Below, in pieces: positions 50,371 through 60,354 of a stretch of DNA of 64,000 nucleotides. The notes under the pieces were generated by a model. That model was given only the letters and a program-made list of their open reading frames with translations, did not search any database and was not told the origin of the DNA. Position 1 is the first letter of the stretch. Every line of letters begins with the position of its first letter. Made by a program: the position numbers and the translations under genes. The stretch is from Phyllobacterium sp. OV277. GTDB taxonomy: Bacteria > Pseudomonadota > Alphaproteobacteria > Rhizobiales > Rhizobiaceae. The stretch covers positions 682,001 to 746,000 of the forward strand of contig NZ_FNIY01000001.1 of NCBI RefSeq assembly GCF_900104355.1. Direction: 5' to 3'.

Positions 50371-50418
50371 TAGAGCATTCTGCGCAAATTCGATATCACG
50401 TTTGCGCATCATGCTCTA
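50371..50418. repeat. Short intergenic inverted repeat upstream of bamD
   Basis: TAGAGCAT..TGCGCAAA and its complement TTTGCGCA..ATGCTCTA around a 12-base loop; one dinucleotide mismatch inside. This arm resembles a motif seen often in rhizobial intergenic DNA. The 50345-50548 gap holds nothing else recognisable. Confidence 0.7.
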
Positions 50419-50548
50419 GATACAGTCAAACTAACCGTCAGTTGGGCGTTCTTAAACCACAAGCCGACAGAATCAGCAATCTTATTGCCATCTAATCGTC
50501 CAAATTTGTGGCAGAGACAGAAATGAGCTGTGAAAAGGCAATATTCCT

Positions 50549-51112
50549 TTATTTTGGCAGCGAAAGATGGCCGACCTTGTAAATCTGGGTGGCGTCATTG
50601 ACCGGACCCGGCCCTTCAGCGCTCCACAGACGGAATCGCACAACTGTCCATGTGGTGGGCTCAAAGCCGGTGACAGAGGCGACAACGCCCGATTGTTCGA
50701 TGTCTTCAATGGCCTTTTCGCTCTCCAGACGCCGACGGTCGCCGACGGATATATTGACATCAACAGGCAAAATCTCCCGCGTTGCAAATACCGCCTGTGC
50801 AACATCTGGTGCTATACGCGCCTGCCAGACGAACCAAGATTTCACCTGTGGCCGTCCAAACGAGTGTGACACAGCAACAAACCCATCCCCGCCGAGAAAA
50901 TTGTTCAGGCCCTGCACGTCGTCCCAGAGATAAAATGGTGCATAGAGATTGTCACGGCTACGGGTTTCATCGGTACGACGTGCCGACAGATAGGCCTTGA
51001 AGCGAAGATGCGGGAAATTGTCGAGCAAATGCCCCTTCTCCGCAATACGGCGGTCAATGATCCCCATGTCGTAATCGGCAGGCAGGGTAAAACTATACTG
51101 CATGGCGATCAT
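50549..51112 (-). CDS. DUF4865 family protein
   Basis: 187 residues beginning MIAMQYSFTLPADYDMGIID. Resembles DUF4865, a family with a dimeric alpha/beta ferredoxin-like look and the YAPFYLWDDVQGLNNFL segment. Function unknown. Its ATG overlaps the cupin stop by four bases. Last gene of a three-gene module. Confidence 0.8.
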   Translation of the reverse strand: MIAMQYSFTLPADYDMGIIDRRIAEKGHLLDNFPHLRFKAYLSARRTDETRSRDNLYAPFYLWDDVQGLNNFLGGDGFVAVSHSFGRPQVKSWFVWQARIAPDVAQAVFATREILPVDVNISVGDRRRLESEKAIEDIEQSGVVASVTGFEPTTWTVVRFRLWSAEGPGPVNDATQIYKVGHLSLPK

Positions 51113-51546
51113 GGTTCGATGCCTTTCCGGTCGACAGGTTCAAGCCAGTGTACCGACTTGCCCTCATGCACAGCCTGGATGCTGACATAGGAGAATGCGC
51201 TCCTATCGCTGGCGCCATGCCAATGGCGTTCATTCGGGGCGAACCAGACGCAATCCCCTGCCCGCAGTTCCTCAACCGGGCCACCATCGCGCTGGGCGAG
51301 ACCAACACCCGACAGCACGTAGAGAAATTGCCCGCGTGGATGGGTATGCCAATGCGTGATGACATCAGGATCAACCGTTGCACGCATGACGGTGTTCTCG
51401 CCCTCCTGTTCGCTTTCGAGCAGCATTTCCGCCCAGAACGGCGCGGAGGAAATACCATCAGGAGAACGCGCGATTGCTGTTCCTGCCCGGCGCACCGTCA
51501 TTTGGCCGGGGCAGGTCTTTGGTTTGGTTAGTACACGGTCATTCAT
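51109..51546 (-). CDS. Cupin-domain protein
   Basis: 145 residues from ATG 51546 (AGGTGA nine bases upstream). Metal-site box HWHTHPRGQFLYVLSG and second box WFAPNERHWHGASD. May bind a metal and act on or sense a small aromatic compound, like cupins found with tautomerases. Middle gene of the module, 31 bases after the tautomerase stop. Confidence 0.85.
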   Translation of the reverse strand: MNDRVLTKPKTCPGQMTVRRAGTAIARSPDGISSAPFWAEMLLESEQEGENTVMRATVDPDVITHWHTHPRGQFLYVLSGVGLAQRDGGPVEELRAGDCVWFAPNERHWHGASDRSAFSYVSIQAVHEGKSVHWLEPVDRKGIEP

Positions 51547-51577
51547 GGGACTATCACCTGTTTTGAAAGAAGCTTGA

Positions 51578-51967
51578 TCAGGCAACCTCGAACATCTGCA
51601 TACCGCCATTGGCGAAGGACCATTCATCCCGGCTGGAGGTGCTGATAATGATCATGACGTCTTCGGGTCGCACACCGGGGGCAGCCGCAAGCCGCTCAAC
51701 CAGCCGCTCGTAAAATGCCTTTTTCGTTGCCGTATCGCGCGGCTTGCCGATCGCAATGGCGAAAATGATGAAATCATCGGAACGCGGACCACCAAGATAG
51801 TTGCGGTCAAAAATGAACTCGTTCGGGCGGTGCTGATGGATAACCTGGAATAGGTCATTAACAGGGACATTGAAGGTCTCGATCATGGCCTGATACAGGC
51901 TGTCAGACACGGCCTTCAGATAGTCATCAGACTTACCCTCACGCAGGGAAATACGGGCGAATGGCAT
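51578..51967 (-). CDS. Tautomerase family protein
   Basis: 129 residues starting MPFARISLREGK; after removal of Met the exposed Pro1 is the usual catalytic base of the tautomerase superfamily. The length and YLGGPRSDDFIIFAIAIGKP segment fit the two-domain-type subfamily seen with DUF4865 neighbours. GAGGAT precedes the ATG. First gene of the module, divergent from a LysR regulator across 135 bases. Confidence 0.88.
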   Translation of the reverse strand: MPFARISLREGKSDDYLKAVSDSLYQAMIETFNVPVNDLFQVIHQHRPNEFIFDRNYLGGPRSDDFIIFAIAIGKPRDTATKKAFYERLVERLAAAPGVRPEDVMIIISTSSRDEWSFANGGMQMFEVA

Positions 51968-52102
51968 GGACCTATCCTCTTTGATCTGGCGCTCCGGTTT
52001 CTGGTGGCGGGCGCTATTGAACTTGACCAAATGGTTTTAGCACGCCACAATCATCCTGATAATCAGAAATAACTGGATCAATGATCCTGAAAAAGTGGAT
52101 TA

Positions 52103-53011
52103 ATGGCGATGCGTCAAACCACATTTGATCTCGATGTTCTGCGAACCTTCGCCACGGGCGTTGATCTTGGCAATTTTGCCAAGGCGGCGGACAGGCTCGG
52201 CCGTTCCACCTCAGCTGTCAGCGCGCAGCTGAAAAAGCTGGAGCAGCAGGCGGGTACGCCCATCTTCCAGAAAGCCGGGCGCGGGCTGGCGCTCACCGAT
52301 GCGGGCGAGACCATGCTTGCCTATGCCAGACGGTTGCTTGACCTGAATGACGAGGCGGCGAGCGCCATCCATGGCATTGAACTGGAAGGCTGGGTACGGC
52401 TCGGTCTGCAGGAGGATTTCGGCGAAACCCTGCTCCCCAATATTCTCGGGCAGTTTGCCCGGGCGCATCCGAAAGTGCGCATCGAAGCGCGTGTTGCCCG
52501 CAATGCCGAGCTGGTTGATCGCGTCACCTCAGGCCGTCTTGATCTCGCATTGGCATGGAATATCGGCGCACCACTCCCCTACGGTCAACGCATCATGGAT
52601 GTGCCCATGTGCTGGGTGGGTTCGGTCAATCCCAATATGGTCTGGCAAAAATCCGATGGCGACCCCCTGCCGCTGGCCGCGCTGGAAGCGCCCTGCCTCT
52701 TGCGCACGGCAGCCATCAACGCGCTTGACCGCGCCGGCATTGCCTGGCGGCTGGCGTTTATCAGCCCGAGCCTTGGCGGCTTATGGGCGGCAACGGCAGC
52801 GGGGCTGGGCCTGACCATCCGCACACCGATTGGCTTGCCCAAATCTGTCCAGTTGATTTCACCGGAGGAAAACGGGCTGCCCGTTTTGCCAAAAATTGGA
52901 CTGGACCTGCTGCGTGCCGACTCGGAACCCGCAGCTGTTACCGCGCGATTGGCCTCGATCATTTTGCAAGCATTGCAGGATTTCATGCCTGTCCGGGCGG
53001 AGGCTGCTTAG
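52103..53011 (+). CDS. LysR-type transcriptional regulator
   Basis: 302 residues. N-terminal winged HTH (FDLDVLRTFATGVDLGNFAKAADRLGRSTSAVSAQLKKLE) and a LysR substrate-binding domain. Divergent from the tautomerase-cupin-DUF4865 genes, so it very probably activates them. Inducer unknown. A second ATG lies two codons inside. Confidence 0.93.
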   Translation: MAMRQTTFDLDVLRTFATGVDLGNFAKAADRLGRSTSAVSAQLKKLEQQAGTPIFQKAGRGLALTDAGETMLAYARRLLDLNDEAASAIHGIELEGWVRLGLQEDFGETLLPNILGQFARAHPKVRIEARVARNAELVDRVTSGRLDLALAWNIGAPLPYGQRIMDVPMCWVGSVNPNMVWQKSDGDPLPLAALEAPCLLRTAAINALDRAGIAWRLAFISPSLGGLWAATAAGLGLTIRTPIGLPKSVQLISPEENGLPVLPKIGLDLLRADSEPAAVTARLASIILQALQDFMPVRAEAA

Positions 53012-53029
53012 TTGCATGACGATTGTGTG

Positions 53030-53165
53030 TGGTTCGTGGTTCGTGGTTCGACAGGCTCACCATGAGGGAGAGTGCGGATGCAACGATAATCGTCAACGTT
53101 GCAGAATAAAGCCCCCTCACCCTGAGCTTGTCGAAGGGCCTCGTGGTGAGCCTGTCGAACCACGC
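53030..53165. repeat. Family A inverted repeat, copy 5
   Basis: Left arm 53034-53070 (GTTCGACAGGCTCACCATG, one change from the core) and right arm 53139-53165. Loop with GCAACGATAATCG. Between the arms an extra diverged copy CACCCTGAGCTTGTCGAAGG. Confidence 0.9.
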
Positions 53166-53216
53166 ACTCCCGACAGCACCGTCGCCTTCTACCCCTCTCC
53201 GTCACCTTCTACCTCT

Positions 53217-53373
53217 CTCCGTCATCCTCGGGCTTGACCCGAGGACCCCCTCGCGGAACGGGTATATCCGCATTTGTGAAATGCATTGGGTAAATCCCGA
53301 CTTCGATGTGGAATTGTACTATCTCACGCGATGCGAGATTGGGTCCTCGGGTCAAGCCCGAGGATGACGGAGG
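53217..53373. repeat. Family B palindromic repeat, copy 4
   Basis: Arms about 53217-53249 and 53341-53373; the loop is 91 bases, longer than in other copies. Directly follows the family A element. The 53012-53422 gap is all repeat. Confidence 0.92.
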
Positions 53374-53422
53374 GTTGAGCGTTTTTGGATGACGGAGAGA
53401 TGTTTTAGAATATTCAGCATGT

Positions 53423-54370
53423 CTAAATCACCCGGGGCGCAAACACCGCTGCATTGACCGCGCCCAATGATGCAGCTTGACCGGCTTGATCAGGCATCTC
53501 GACAATCTCAAACCCCGATGGATCAGACAATAGCGCGCGCAGTGCCATGGCGTTCAATCGGTGCCCGCCACGATAGGACCGGAAGCAGCCGATAAACGGG
53601 CTACCGGCCAGCGCAAGATCGCCCACCGCATCCAGCGTCTTGTGCCGCACGAATTCATCCTTGAAGCGCAGGCCACCGGGATTGATGATATTGTGGTCGT
53701 CACCGATAACGAGCGAGTTATCGAGCGATGATGCCAGCGCCAGTCCTGCCGCCCAGAGCTTTTCCACATCGCGCATGAACCCGAAAGTGCGGGCGCGGGA
53801 TATCTCGTCGCGGAAAACCGCTTCGCTCATATCGCCGGTGAAGGCCTGCCTGCCGATGACGGGGGTCTCGAAATCGATCTCCACCTCATAGCGCGTACCA
53901 TCATACGGGCGAAACTCTGCCCACGACGCTCCAGCCTCAATGCGCGATGGCTTGAGCACGCGGATATACCGGCGCTTGGCCATTTGAGCCACAAGCCCGG
54001 CCTGATCAAAGGCTGCAAGGAAAGCCGCTGATGTTCCATCAACGATGGGCACTTCCGGTCCGTCAATCCTGATAGTCAGATTGTCGATCCCTGCCCCCGA
54101 TATGGCGGCCATGACATGTTCGACGGTGCTGACACTGACGCCATTCCGATTGGTAAGGGTGGTGCTCAGATCCGTTGTGCCGACTTCCGAGATCAAGGCT
54201 TTGATCTCATGGCTGGCGCCCGCCGAATCGAGCCGGTGAAAGACAATGCCGGTATTGGGGTCCGACGGCAGAAATGTCATGTTCACGGGCGTGCCACTGT
54301 GCACACCAATCCCGGAAAGCGAGACGCTCTTCGCTATTGTTGTCTGAAAACTTTGCAACAAAAACCCCAT
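53423..54370 (-). CDS. lpxC: UDP-3-O-acyl-N-acetylglucosamine deacetylase
   Basis: 315 residues. Zn-dependent deacetylase, first committed step of lipid A synthesis. Zinc ligands in STVEHVMAAISG (His85) and VRHKTLDAVGDLALAG (His and Asp); catalytic pocket FIGCFRSYRGGHRLN. Normal length. Downstream of the dcw genes on the same strand, as in many alphaproteobacteria. Confidence 0.97.
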   Translation of the reverse strand: MGFLLQSFQTTIAKSVSLSGIGVHSGTPVNMTFLPSDPNTGIVFHRLDSAGASHEIKALISEVGTTDLSTTLTNRNGVSVSTVEHVMAAISGAGIDNLTIRIDGPEVPIVDGTSAAFLAAFDQAGLVAQMAKRRYIRVLKPSRIEAGASWAEFRPYDGTRYEVEIDFETPVIGRQAFTGDMSEAVFRDEISRARTFGFMRDVEKLWAAGLALASSLDNSLVIGDDHNIINPGGLRFKDEFVRHKTLDAVGDLALAGSPFIGCFRSYRGGHRLNAMALRALLSDPSGFEIVEMPDQAGQAASLGAVNAAVFAPRVI

Positions 54371-54528
54371 GCCTGTGTGGCAACATCAATAGCGCCATAT
54401 GACTATCGTGCTCGGCTGCCCGTGATTCCGAAGCGCCGTCATACTGAATTTTCTGCGCTTTAAGCTACATATGGCAAAGCGAAACGCAAAATCAAGCTCA
54501 CGCACTGCCTGCCATGAACGCAGCCGCT

Positions 54529-55017
54529 TTATGTCTTGGTTCCTTTCGTAAAGGTATTTTTGACCCGCTCGGAACGCGCGAAGTAGATGATCCAGAGCAC
54601 ACAGCCAACATAGGCACGGGACATATCGTCAGGCACTCTTGCTGTCAGTGAAAAATCACTGAACACCTTGGAAAAATAATACAGCGACACATTGTCAAAC
54701 GTACTGGCAAGGCTCGTTAAGACAATGAAATTGATCGCCCAATCTGGAGCTCTGAAATTTTCAGAAAAGATCAGATTCAAAGTAAAGACACCAAGGGAAA
54801 CGCTAGTGACTCCCAAAAACAGGGATATTGCTGCGGATATGGCAACACCAGGATAGGCTGTACGAACTGGCTTCCATTCTTCTGCCGTTAATTCAAACGC
54901 GTCGTAGCAGATATTTATGCAGGTCAAAACGATGGCCAGACAAATAACAATCACAGCGACATTGAGCCAGCCGCCAAAGCCCTTGGGACCTTTATCAACC
55001 GAAGATTCCTCCGTCAC
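54529..55017 (-). CDS. Small multi-spanning membrane protein, DUF2569-like
   Basis: 162 residues from GTG 55017. About four membrane helices, and a C-terminus (SRAYVGCVLWIIYFARSERVKNTF) like DUF2569 proteins. The frame is open to 55089, but that would start inside the ftsZ terminator, so the GTG with GGGGG upstream is preferred. Sits between ftsZ and lpxC with lower GC than its neighbours, so it may be an insertion into the cluster. Confidence 0.65.
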   Translation of the reverse strand: MTEESSVDKGPKGFGGWLNVAVIVICLAIVLTCINICYDAFELTAEEWKPVRTAYPGVAISAAISLFLGVTSVSLGVFTLNLIFSENFRAPDWAINFIVLTSLASTFDNVSLYYFSKVFSDFSLTARVPDDMSRAYVGCVLWIIYFARSERVKNTFTKGTKT

Positions 55018-55043
55018 TTCAATGCCCCCAGCACAATAAAAAG

Positions 55044-55076
55044 AAAAACCCGCCATTGATACAATGGCGGGTTTTT
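55044..55076 (-). terminator. ftsZ terminator
   Basis: AAAAACCCGCCATTG/CAATGGCGGGTTTTT, a 15-bp perfect stem with three-base loop and T-run on the minus strand, 25 bases after the ftsZ stop. Confidence 0.95.
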
Positions 55077-55101
55077 CGGCTCCGAACAATCCGTGATCGG
55101 A

Positions 55102-56796
55102 TCAATTAGCCTGACGGCGCAGGAATGCCGGGATTTCAAGCTGATCATCTTCCGACGACTGGCGGGACTGCGGCTGAACACGGCCCTGTTCGTCAAGCTG
55201 TCCGCGGCGCGGTGCATAGATCGATGCATCCTGCGACAGCGGGCGGCGTGGCTCTGCCGGGCGCATGGCTGGTTCGCGTGGCTGCGCTGGCTCAAGCCGT
55301 GCCGTATCGTCTTCACGGCGGGTCAGGCCAGCGGTCAGACGCTTCAGGAGACCCATCGGGCCACGGTCTTCGTGGCTGTCATAGGATGCCTGATCACGGC
55401 CATGATCGCGTGCATTGAGTTCTGCCTGAACAACCGGCGGGAAGTCAGCAACATTAGGCATGCGTGGTGCCGGTGCTGGCTGTGGAGCCGGTGCGGCCTG
55501 CACAGGAGCCTGTGGCTGCGGTGCTGGCTGATGAACCGGCTGCTGCGGTGCAGCGGCAACAGGCGCATCAAACACCTCCGGAGCAGGTGCCTGGAAAATA
55601 CGGCTCTGCGGGCGGAATTCCTGTTCGGCAGGCTGCGGTGCGCGCTGTGGCATTTCCATTTCGGCGGCGCGCATGGCGTCAGCGACCGGATCTGCGATAC
55701 GGGCGGCTGGCTGCTGCACAACAGGACGTGGTGCAACGGTTTCAACACGGGCAGCTGGCTGCTGGACCGGCTTGGCAATCGGCTTCATCGGCTGGCGAAA
55801 TTCGATCGGCGCAGGCGCCGCATCTCCCACCTGCTTGTCGATACCTGTTGCCACGACCGAAACGCGGATGATGCCTTCGAGGCTTTCGTCGAAGGTTGCG
55901 CCGAGGATGATATTGGCATCCTGATCGACTTCTTCGCGAATACGTGTTGCAGCCTCGTCAACTTCAAACAGCGTCATGTCACGGCCGCCGGTGATCGAGA
56001 TCAGCAGGCCCTTGGCACCGCGCATGGAGGTTTCATCCAAAAGCGGGTTGGCAATTGCAGCTTCGGCAGCGGCCATTGCACGGCCATCACCGGAGGCTTC
56101 ACCCGTGCCCATCATTGCCTTGCCCATCTCGCGCATAACCGAACGAACGTCGGCGAAGTCGAGATTGATCAGGCCTTCCTTGACCATCAGATCGGTGATG
56201 CAGGCAACACCGGAGTAAAGAACCTGATCGGCCATCGCGAAGGCATCGGCAAAGGTCGTCTTGTCATTGGCGATGCGGAAGAGGTTCTGGTTTGGAATGA
56301 CGATCAGTGTATCGACATTCTTCTGCAGGTCTTCAATGCCCATATCGGCGGTGCGCATGCGGCGCTGGCCTTCGAAATGGAAAGGCTTGGTGACAACACC
56401 AACAGTCAGGATGCCTTTTTCGCGTGCGGCGCGGGCAACAACAGGGGCTGCACCAGTACCGGTACCGCCGCCCATACCAGCCGTTACGAAGCACATATGC
56501 GTGCCCTGCAGGTGATCATTGATTTCATCGATGCATTCTTCAGCGGCTGCGCGGCCAACTTCCGGCTGCGAACCAGCGCCAAGACCTTCTGTTACCGCCG
56601 CGCCAAGCTGAATAAGACGTTCAGCCTTTGACTGCGCCAGTGCCTGGGCGTCCGTATTGGCCACAACAAACTCAACACCGCGCAAACCGGCATTGATCAT
56701 GTTATTGACCGCGTTGCCACCGCCACCACCAACACCAAAGACGGTGATCCGGGGCTTAAGCTCGGTAATGTCCGGCTTTTGCAGATTGATGCTCAT
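55102..56796 (-). CDS. ftsZ: Cell division protein FtsZ
   Basis: 564 residues. Tubulin-like GTPase core (residues 14-320) with nucleotide motif GGGTGTGAA (residues 109-117) and GGGGGNAV at 23-30. Then a long Pro/Gln/Ala-rich linker (about 325-500), usual in alphaproteobacteria, and the conserved C-terminal peptide EIPAFLRRQ that binds FtsA and others. Forms the Z-ring. 66 bases after ftsA. Confidence 0.97.
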   Translation of the reverse strand: MSINLQKPDITELKPRITVFGVGGGGGNAVNNMINAGLRGVEFVVANTDAQALAQSKAERLIQLGAAVTEGLGAGSQPEVGRAAAEECIDEINDHLQGTHMCFVTAGMGGGTGTGAAPVVARAAREKGILTVGVVTKPFHFEGQRRMRTADMGIEDLQKNVDTLIVIPNQNLFRIANDKTTFADAFAMADQVLYSGVACITDLMVKEGLINLDFADVRSVMREMGKAMMGTGEASGDGRAMAAAEAAIANPLLDETSMRGAKGLLISITGGRDMTLFEVDEAATRIREEVDQDANIILGATFDESLEGIIRVSVVATGIDKQVGDAAPAPIEFRQPMKPIAKPVQQPAARVETVAPRPVVQQPAARIADPVADAMRAAEMEMPQRAPQPAEQEFRPQSRIFQAPAPEVFDAPVAAAPQQPVHQPAPQPQAPVQAAPAPQPAPAPRMPNVADFPPVVQAELNARDHGRDQASYDSHEDRGPMGLLKRLTAGLTRREDDTARLEPAQPREPAMRPAEPRRPLSQDASIYAPRRGQLDEQGRVQPQSRQSSEDDQLEIPAFLRRQAN

Positions 56797-56862
56797 TTGT
56801 CTGTTCCTTTTTCCTTTACCGCGTCGCCGCCGCGGTATCTTTTTTGGGTTTCCCCGGATTGA

Positions 56863-58185
56863 TCAAAAACTCTCTTTCAGCCACTGGCCGATACGCTGAA
56901 AACGCCCACCCGTACCTGTCATCAGCGACGATGAACCGGCCTTTACAGAACGCTCCTCAATTCCTGCCACCTGCGGATAGATCAACAGACCGACCGCTGC
57001 GGAGAAAGCTGGCCCCTTGGCTGCTTCGGGAAGCCCCGTAACACCCAGAGGACGGCCAATACGTACGTTGCGGGCCAGAATACGGCGCGCCACTTCAGGC
57101 AAGCCGGCCAACTGGCTGGCTCCACCTGTCAGGACAACACGCTTGCCGACAATCTGGCCGTAGCCGGATTGGTTCAGGCGATCACGTGCCAATTCCAGTG
57201 TTTCTTCCACACGAGCCCGGATGATGCGGGTAAGCACGGCGCGTGGATATTGATTGGGAACGTCCCGGCCATCATTGCCGAGCGGCGAAACGCTGATGAG
57301 GTCCCGGTCATCGGCTGCACTTGGCAGGGCCGAACCGTGCATGACCTTCAAACGTTCCGCATCGTCCATATGGGCGGAAAGACCGCGTGCCACATCCATG
57401 GTGACGTGGTTGCCGCCAATCGCGATGGCATCGGCATGAATGAACTTGCCTTCGGAGAAAACCGAAATCGTTGTCGTACCGCCGCCCATATCGATGCAGG
57501 CCGCACCCATTTCCGCCTCATCATCGACAAGCGCCGAAAGGCCGCTGGCATAGGGCGTTGCAATCATCGCTTCAACCGAGAGGTGGCAGCGGTTGACGCA
57601 CAATTCGAGATTGCGCAACGGCGCCGCATCGGCGGTCAGCACATGCATCTCGACACCGAGCGTATCGCCGATCATGCCAAGCGGATCGCGGATACCTTTT
57701 TCGCCATCGAGCGCATAACCGATAGGGAGCGAGTGAACGAGGTGACGCTCCGTTGCCAGCGCCTGCTTGGCACCCGCAGCAAGCACTCGGCGAATGTCGG
57801 ACTGGTCGACTTCATGACCACCCAGATTGATACTGGCGGAAAAGCTTTCGCTCTTCAGGCGACCGGCAGAAATATTGACGATCATCGAATCAACAGTCAG
57901 GCCAGCCATACGTTCAGCCGCATCGACCGCCAGACGGATTGCCTGTTCGGCCGCATCGAGATTGACGATGACGCCGGATTTGATACCGCGTGATTTCTGA
58001 TGTCCGATACCCAGCACTTCAATGCGATGGGTACGGCCGGGCAGATGCGAACTTTCCTCGCGCGGACGCAGCCGGGCGATGATGCAGCACACCTTGCTTG
58101 AACCAATATCAAGAACTGTCAAAGACCGCGTCCGTTTTGCGGAAGCAGCTCCAGATGACGCGCTCTTTCCGTTCAGAATACTCAT
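56863..58185 (-). CDS. ftsA: Cell division protein FtsA
   Basis: 440 residues, actin-like ATPase. Phosphate-1 motif VLDIGSSKVCCII near residue 25, ACIDMGGGTTTISVF in the middle, adenosine motif VVLTGGASQLAG, and a C-terminal amphipathic helix (GGRFQRIGQWLKESF) for membrane attachment. Anchors FtsZ. Overlaps the ftsQ stop by four bases. Confidence 0.96.
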   Translation of the reverse strand: MSILNGKSASSGAASAKRTRSLTVLDIGSSKVCCIIARLRPREESSHLPGRTHRIEVLGIGHQKSRGIKSGVIVNLDAAEQAIRLAVDAAERMAGLTVDSMIVNISAGRLKSESFSASINLGGHEVDQSDIRRVLAAGAKQALATERHLVHSLPIGYALDGEKGIRDPLGMIGDTLGVEMHVLTADAAPLRNLELCVNRCHLSVEAMIATPYASGLSALVDDEAEMGAACIDMGGGTTTISVFSEGKFIHADAIAIGGNHVTMDVARGLSAHMDDAERLKVMHGSALPSAADDRDLISVSPLGNDGRDVPNQYPRAVLTRIIRARVEETLELARDRLNQSGYGQIVGKRVVLTGGASQLAGLPEVARRILARNVRIGRPLGVTGLPEAAKGPAFSAAVGLLIYPQVAGIEERSVKAGSSSLMTGTGGRFQRIGQWLKESF

Positions 58186-59123
58186 ATACGCTTCTCCGAA
58201 CGCTTAGGCGCTTTGTCTCGCGCCTTCAAAAACTCTACGCGCTGAACCATCGCATCTGGTGTCAGCTTCACAACAACCCGGTCCGAAAGCCGCATATCCA
58301 CCGACGATATCGCGCGGGACAAAAGCCCGTCTTTACGGTCCATATTCACGATATCCGCAAGCGCCTGATCAATACGGAATTCCGGCAACATCACGGTTAC
58401 GCCGTTTTTCAGGATCAGGTCCCAGCGCCGGTCGGCTACACGGGCATAGGCCTTGACCTCGGAAACGACCTGCGGGAATGCAGCAATCTGGGCGAACAGC
58501 ATTTTCGCCTGCTTGTCAGCACCAGCACCCATAATCAGCGGCAACCCGGCATTGCGGCCAGCCGTGTAAGGAACAATCACACGACCATCGGCATCGATGA
58601 CCGACAGATCATCGCCGTTCTGCCAGATGGCCAGCGCAGAGCGCTCATGGATCGAAATCTGGATGGTGTTCGGATAAACCTTGAACACATCAACGGATTC
58701 AACCCAGGGCAAGGTAGCAACAGCCTTTTGCGCATCGGCCGCACTCAGACCAACCAGTGACGTCTCGCCATCAAGACCAAGCGCACCAAGCACGTCGATC
58801 TCCGAAGTTTCCTTGTTGCCGACAACCTTCACATCTTCGATGGCAAAGCCGAAGGTCGAAGTCGTCACCTTGACCACCTCGGGCGCATGGCCGCCGAGAA
58901 TGGCACCGTAAGCACCGGTCAGAGCCAGAAACACCACGGCACCGAGCGTGCCGGTGTGATTGGGAATATGAACTTCACCCTCGACCATACGGGTAAAGAC
59001 GCGCACAGGCTTGCGCAGGAATTTCGGCAGGACAAAGCGGAAACGGCCAAAAGCTGCCGTCCTGTCCGAAGACACCGGCGCCACACCCCGTGGGTGTATA
59101 TTTTTGCCCTTCAACGCAAACAC
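58182..59123 (-). CDS. ftsQ: Cell division protein FtsQ
   Basis: 313 residues from GTG 59123 (GGAGG seven bases upstream; the open frame to 59144 is longer). One membrane helix (about 57-75), a POTRA domain ([20 protein letters not shown] onward) and an FtsQ beta domain. Links FtsB/FtsL in the divisome. Start overlaps the ddlB stop by about 13 bases. Confidence 0.94.
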   Translation of the reverse strand: MFALKGKNIHPRGVAPVSSDRTAAFGRFRFVLPKFLRKPVRVFTRMVEGEVHIPNHTGTLGAVVFLALTGAYGAILGGHAPEVVKVTTSTFGFAIEDVKVVGNKETSEIDVLGALGLDGETSLVGLSAADAQKAVATLPWVESVDVFKVYPNTIQISIHERSALAIWQNGDDLSVIDADGRVIVPYTAGRNAGLPLIMGAGADKQAKMLFAQIAAFPQVVSEVKAYARVADRRWDLILKNGVTVMLPEFRIDQALADIVNMDRKDGLLSRAISSVDMRLSDRVVVKLTPDAMVQRVEFLKARDKAPKRSEKRI

Positions 59124-60037
59124 GATGCGTCCTCCACCATCCAACTCAACAATTCACCGAAGGTATGCCCCGCAGCTTTGGCGATATCAGGTACAAGAGA
59201 TGTTGGAGTCATGCCCGGCTGAGTGTTTACCTCCAGCCAAATCAGTTCGCCATCTTCGGAAAAACGGTCGTCGTAACGGAAGTCCGACCGGCTAATCCCT
59301 TTACATCCAATTGCCTGATGCGCCTTGAGTGCTAGTGTTTGTATTTTTTGGTAAATTTTTAGTGAAATTTTTGCCGGACACACATGATTTGATCCGCCTG
59401 CAACATATTTTGAATCATAATCGTAGAACTGATGGCCCACAGGGATGATTTCGCACACCCCGATTGCCACATCGCCCATCACCGCGCAGGTCAATTCGCG
59501 TCCATGGATGTAACGCTCGACCATAACTGTGTTGCCATATTTCCATTCAGGCGAGGTGATCACCTGCGGCGGATGCGACTGATCCTCCTTGACGATGACG
59601 ACACCGAAGCTCGAACCTTCATTGACAGGCTTGACCACGTAAGGTGGCTTCATCGGGTGCTTGGTCGTAAAATCAAAACGGTTCATCACCTTGGCTTCCG
59701 CCACGGGAACACCGGCAGCCTTGGCAACAATCTTGGCCTGTTCCTTGTCCATGGCCAGAGCCGAGGCAAGCACGCCGGAGTGCGTATAGGGAATTTCCAG
59801 ATATTCGAGGATGCCCTGAATTGTGCCGTCTTCACCAAAAGGACCATGCAAGGCGTTGAACGCCACATCGGGGCGCAATTCGGCGAGCACACTGGCGACA
59901 TCACGCCCCACATCAACACGGGTGACCTGGTAACCTTCAGCTTCCAAGGCCGCAGCACAGGCATTGCCCGAGGAGAGACTCACCGGACGTTCCGATGAAA
60001 ACCCACCCATCAGCATCGCAACATGCTTTTTCGCCAT
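59111..60037 (-). CDS. ddlB: D-alanine-D-alanine ligase
   Basis: 308 residues from ATG 60037 ([20 protein letters not shown]). ATP-grasp enzyme with [42 protein letters not shown] and the metal-binding [12 protein letters not shown] motifs. Makes the D-Ala-D-Ala dipeptide for MurF. The open frame to 60235 adds an implausible Cys-rich N-terminus and is rejected. Confidence 0.96.
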   Translation of the reverse strand: MAKKHVAMLMGGFSSERPVSLSSGNACAAALEAEGYQVTRVDVGRDVASVLAELRPDVAFNALHGPFGEDGTIQGILEYLEIPYTHSGVLASALAMDKEQAKIVAKAAGVPVAEAKVMNRFDFTTKHPMKPPYVVKPVNEGSSFGVVIVKEDQSHPPQVITSPEWKYGNTVMVERYIHGRELTCAVMGDVAIGVCEIIPVGHQFYDYDSKYVAGGSNHVCPAKISLKIYQKIQTLALKAHQAIGCKGISRSDFRYDDRFSEDGELIWLEVNTQPGMTPTSLVPDIAKAAGHTFGELLSWMVEDASCLR

Positions 60038-60354
60038 GGAGGCAACCCCTTTTACGCATCCCGCCACTACTGCACCGCGCACCCCCATCGGACACGCAAA
60101 GGACACAGCAGCATCCCTCACTGGCGCATCACCACTCCAAAAACCGATACGATTTCCGGGGCTCTGCGCAGCCGAAAAAAGACATGAGTTTCCGCAAGCC
60201 CGGCGATCAAGACCGCAGGCACCCGAGGCTGACACAAATCAGCCGACTCAAATCAGTTAACGCTTGTCCCTAAAGAATCAGAGAGTTGATTCGCTGACAA
60301 GTCCCCTTTGATTCAACAATGATATTTCGTGGAAAAAAAGAGTCATGAGCCCGA
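60038..60354. other. Intergenic region between hicB and ddlB
   Basis: 317 bases without a gene. No repeat of families A-C. An AT-rich part (60271-60354) contains possible promoter elements for ddlB on the minus strand; none is strong enough to report. Confidence 0.5.

Noticed and set aside
53012-53422. Small ORFs in repeats near lpxC
   Set aside because: They encode arms of family A and B repeats (LVVSLSNHA, GLDPRTPS words) and recur wherever these repeats occur.
60038-60235. 66-residue extension of ddlB
   Set aside because: Cys-rich, unlike Ddl N-termini; the family start [12 protein letters not shown] lies at 60037.
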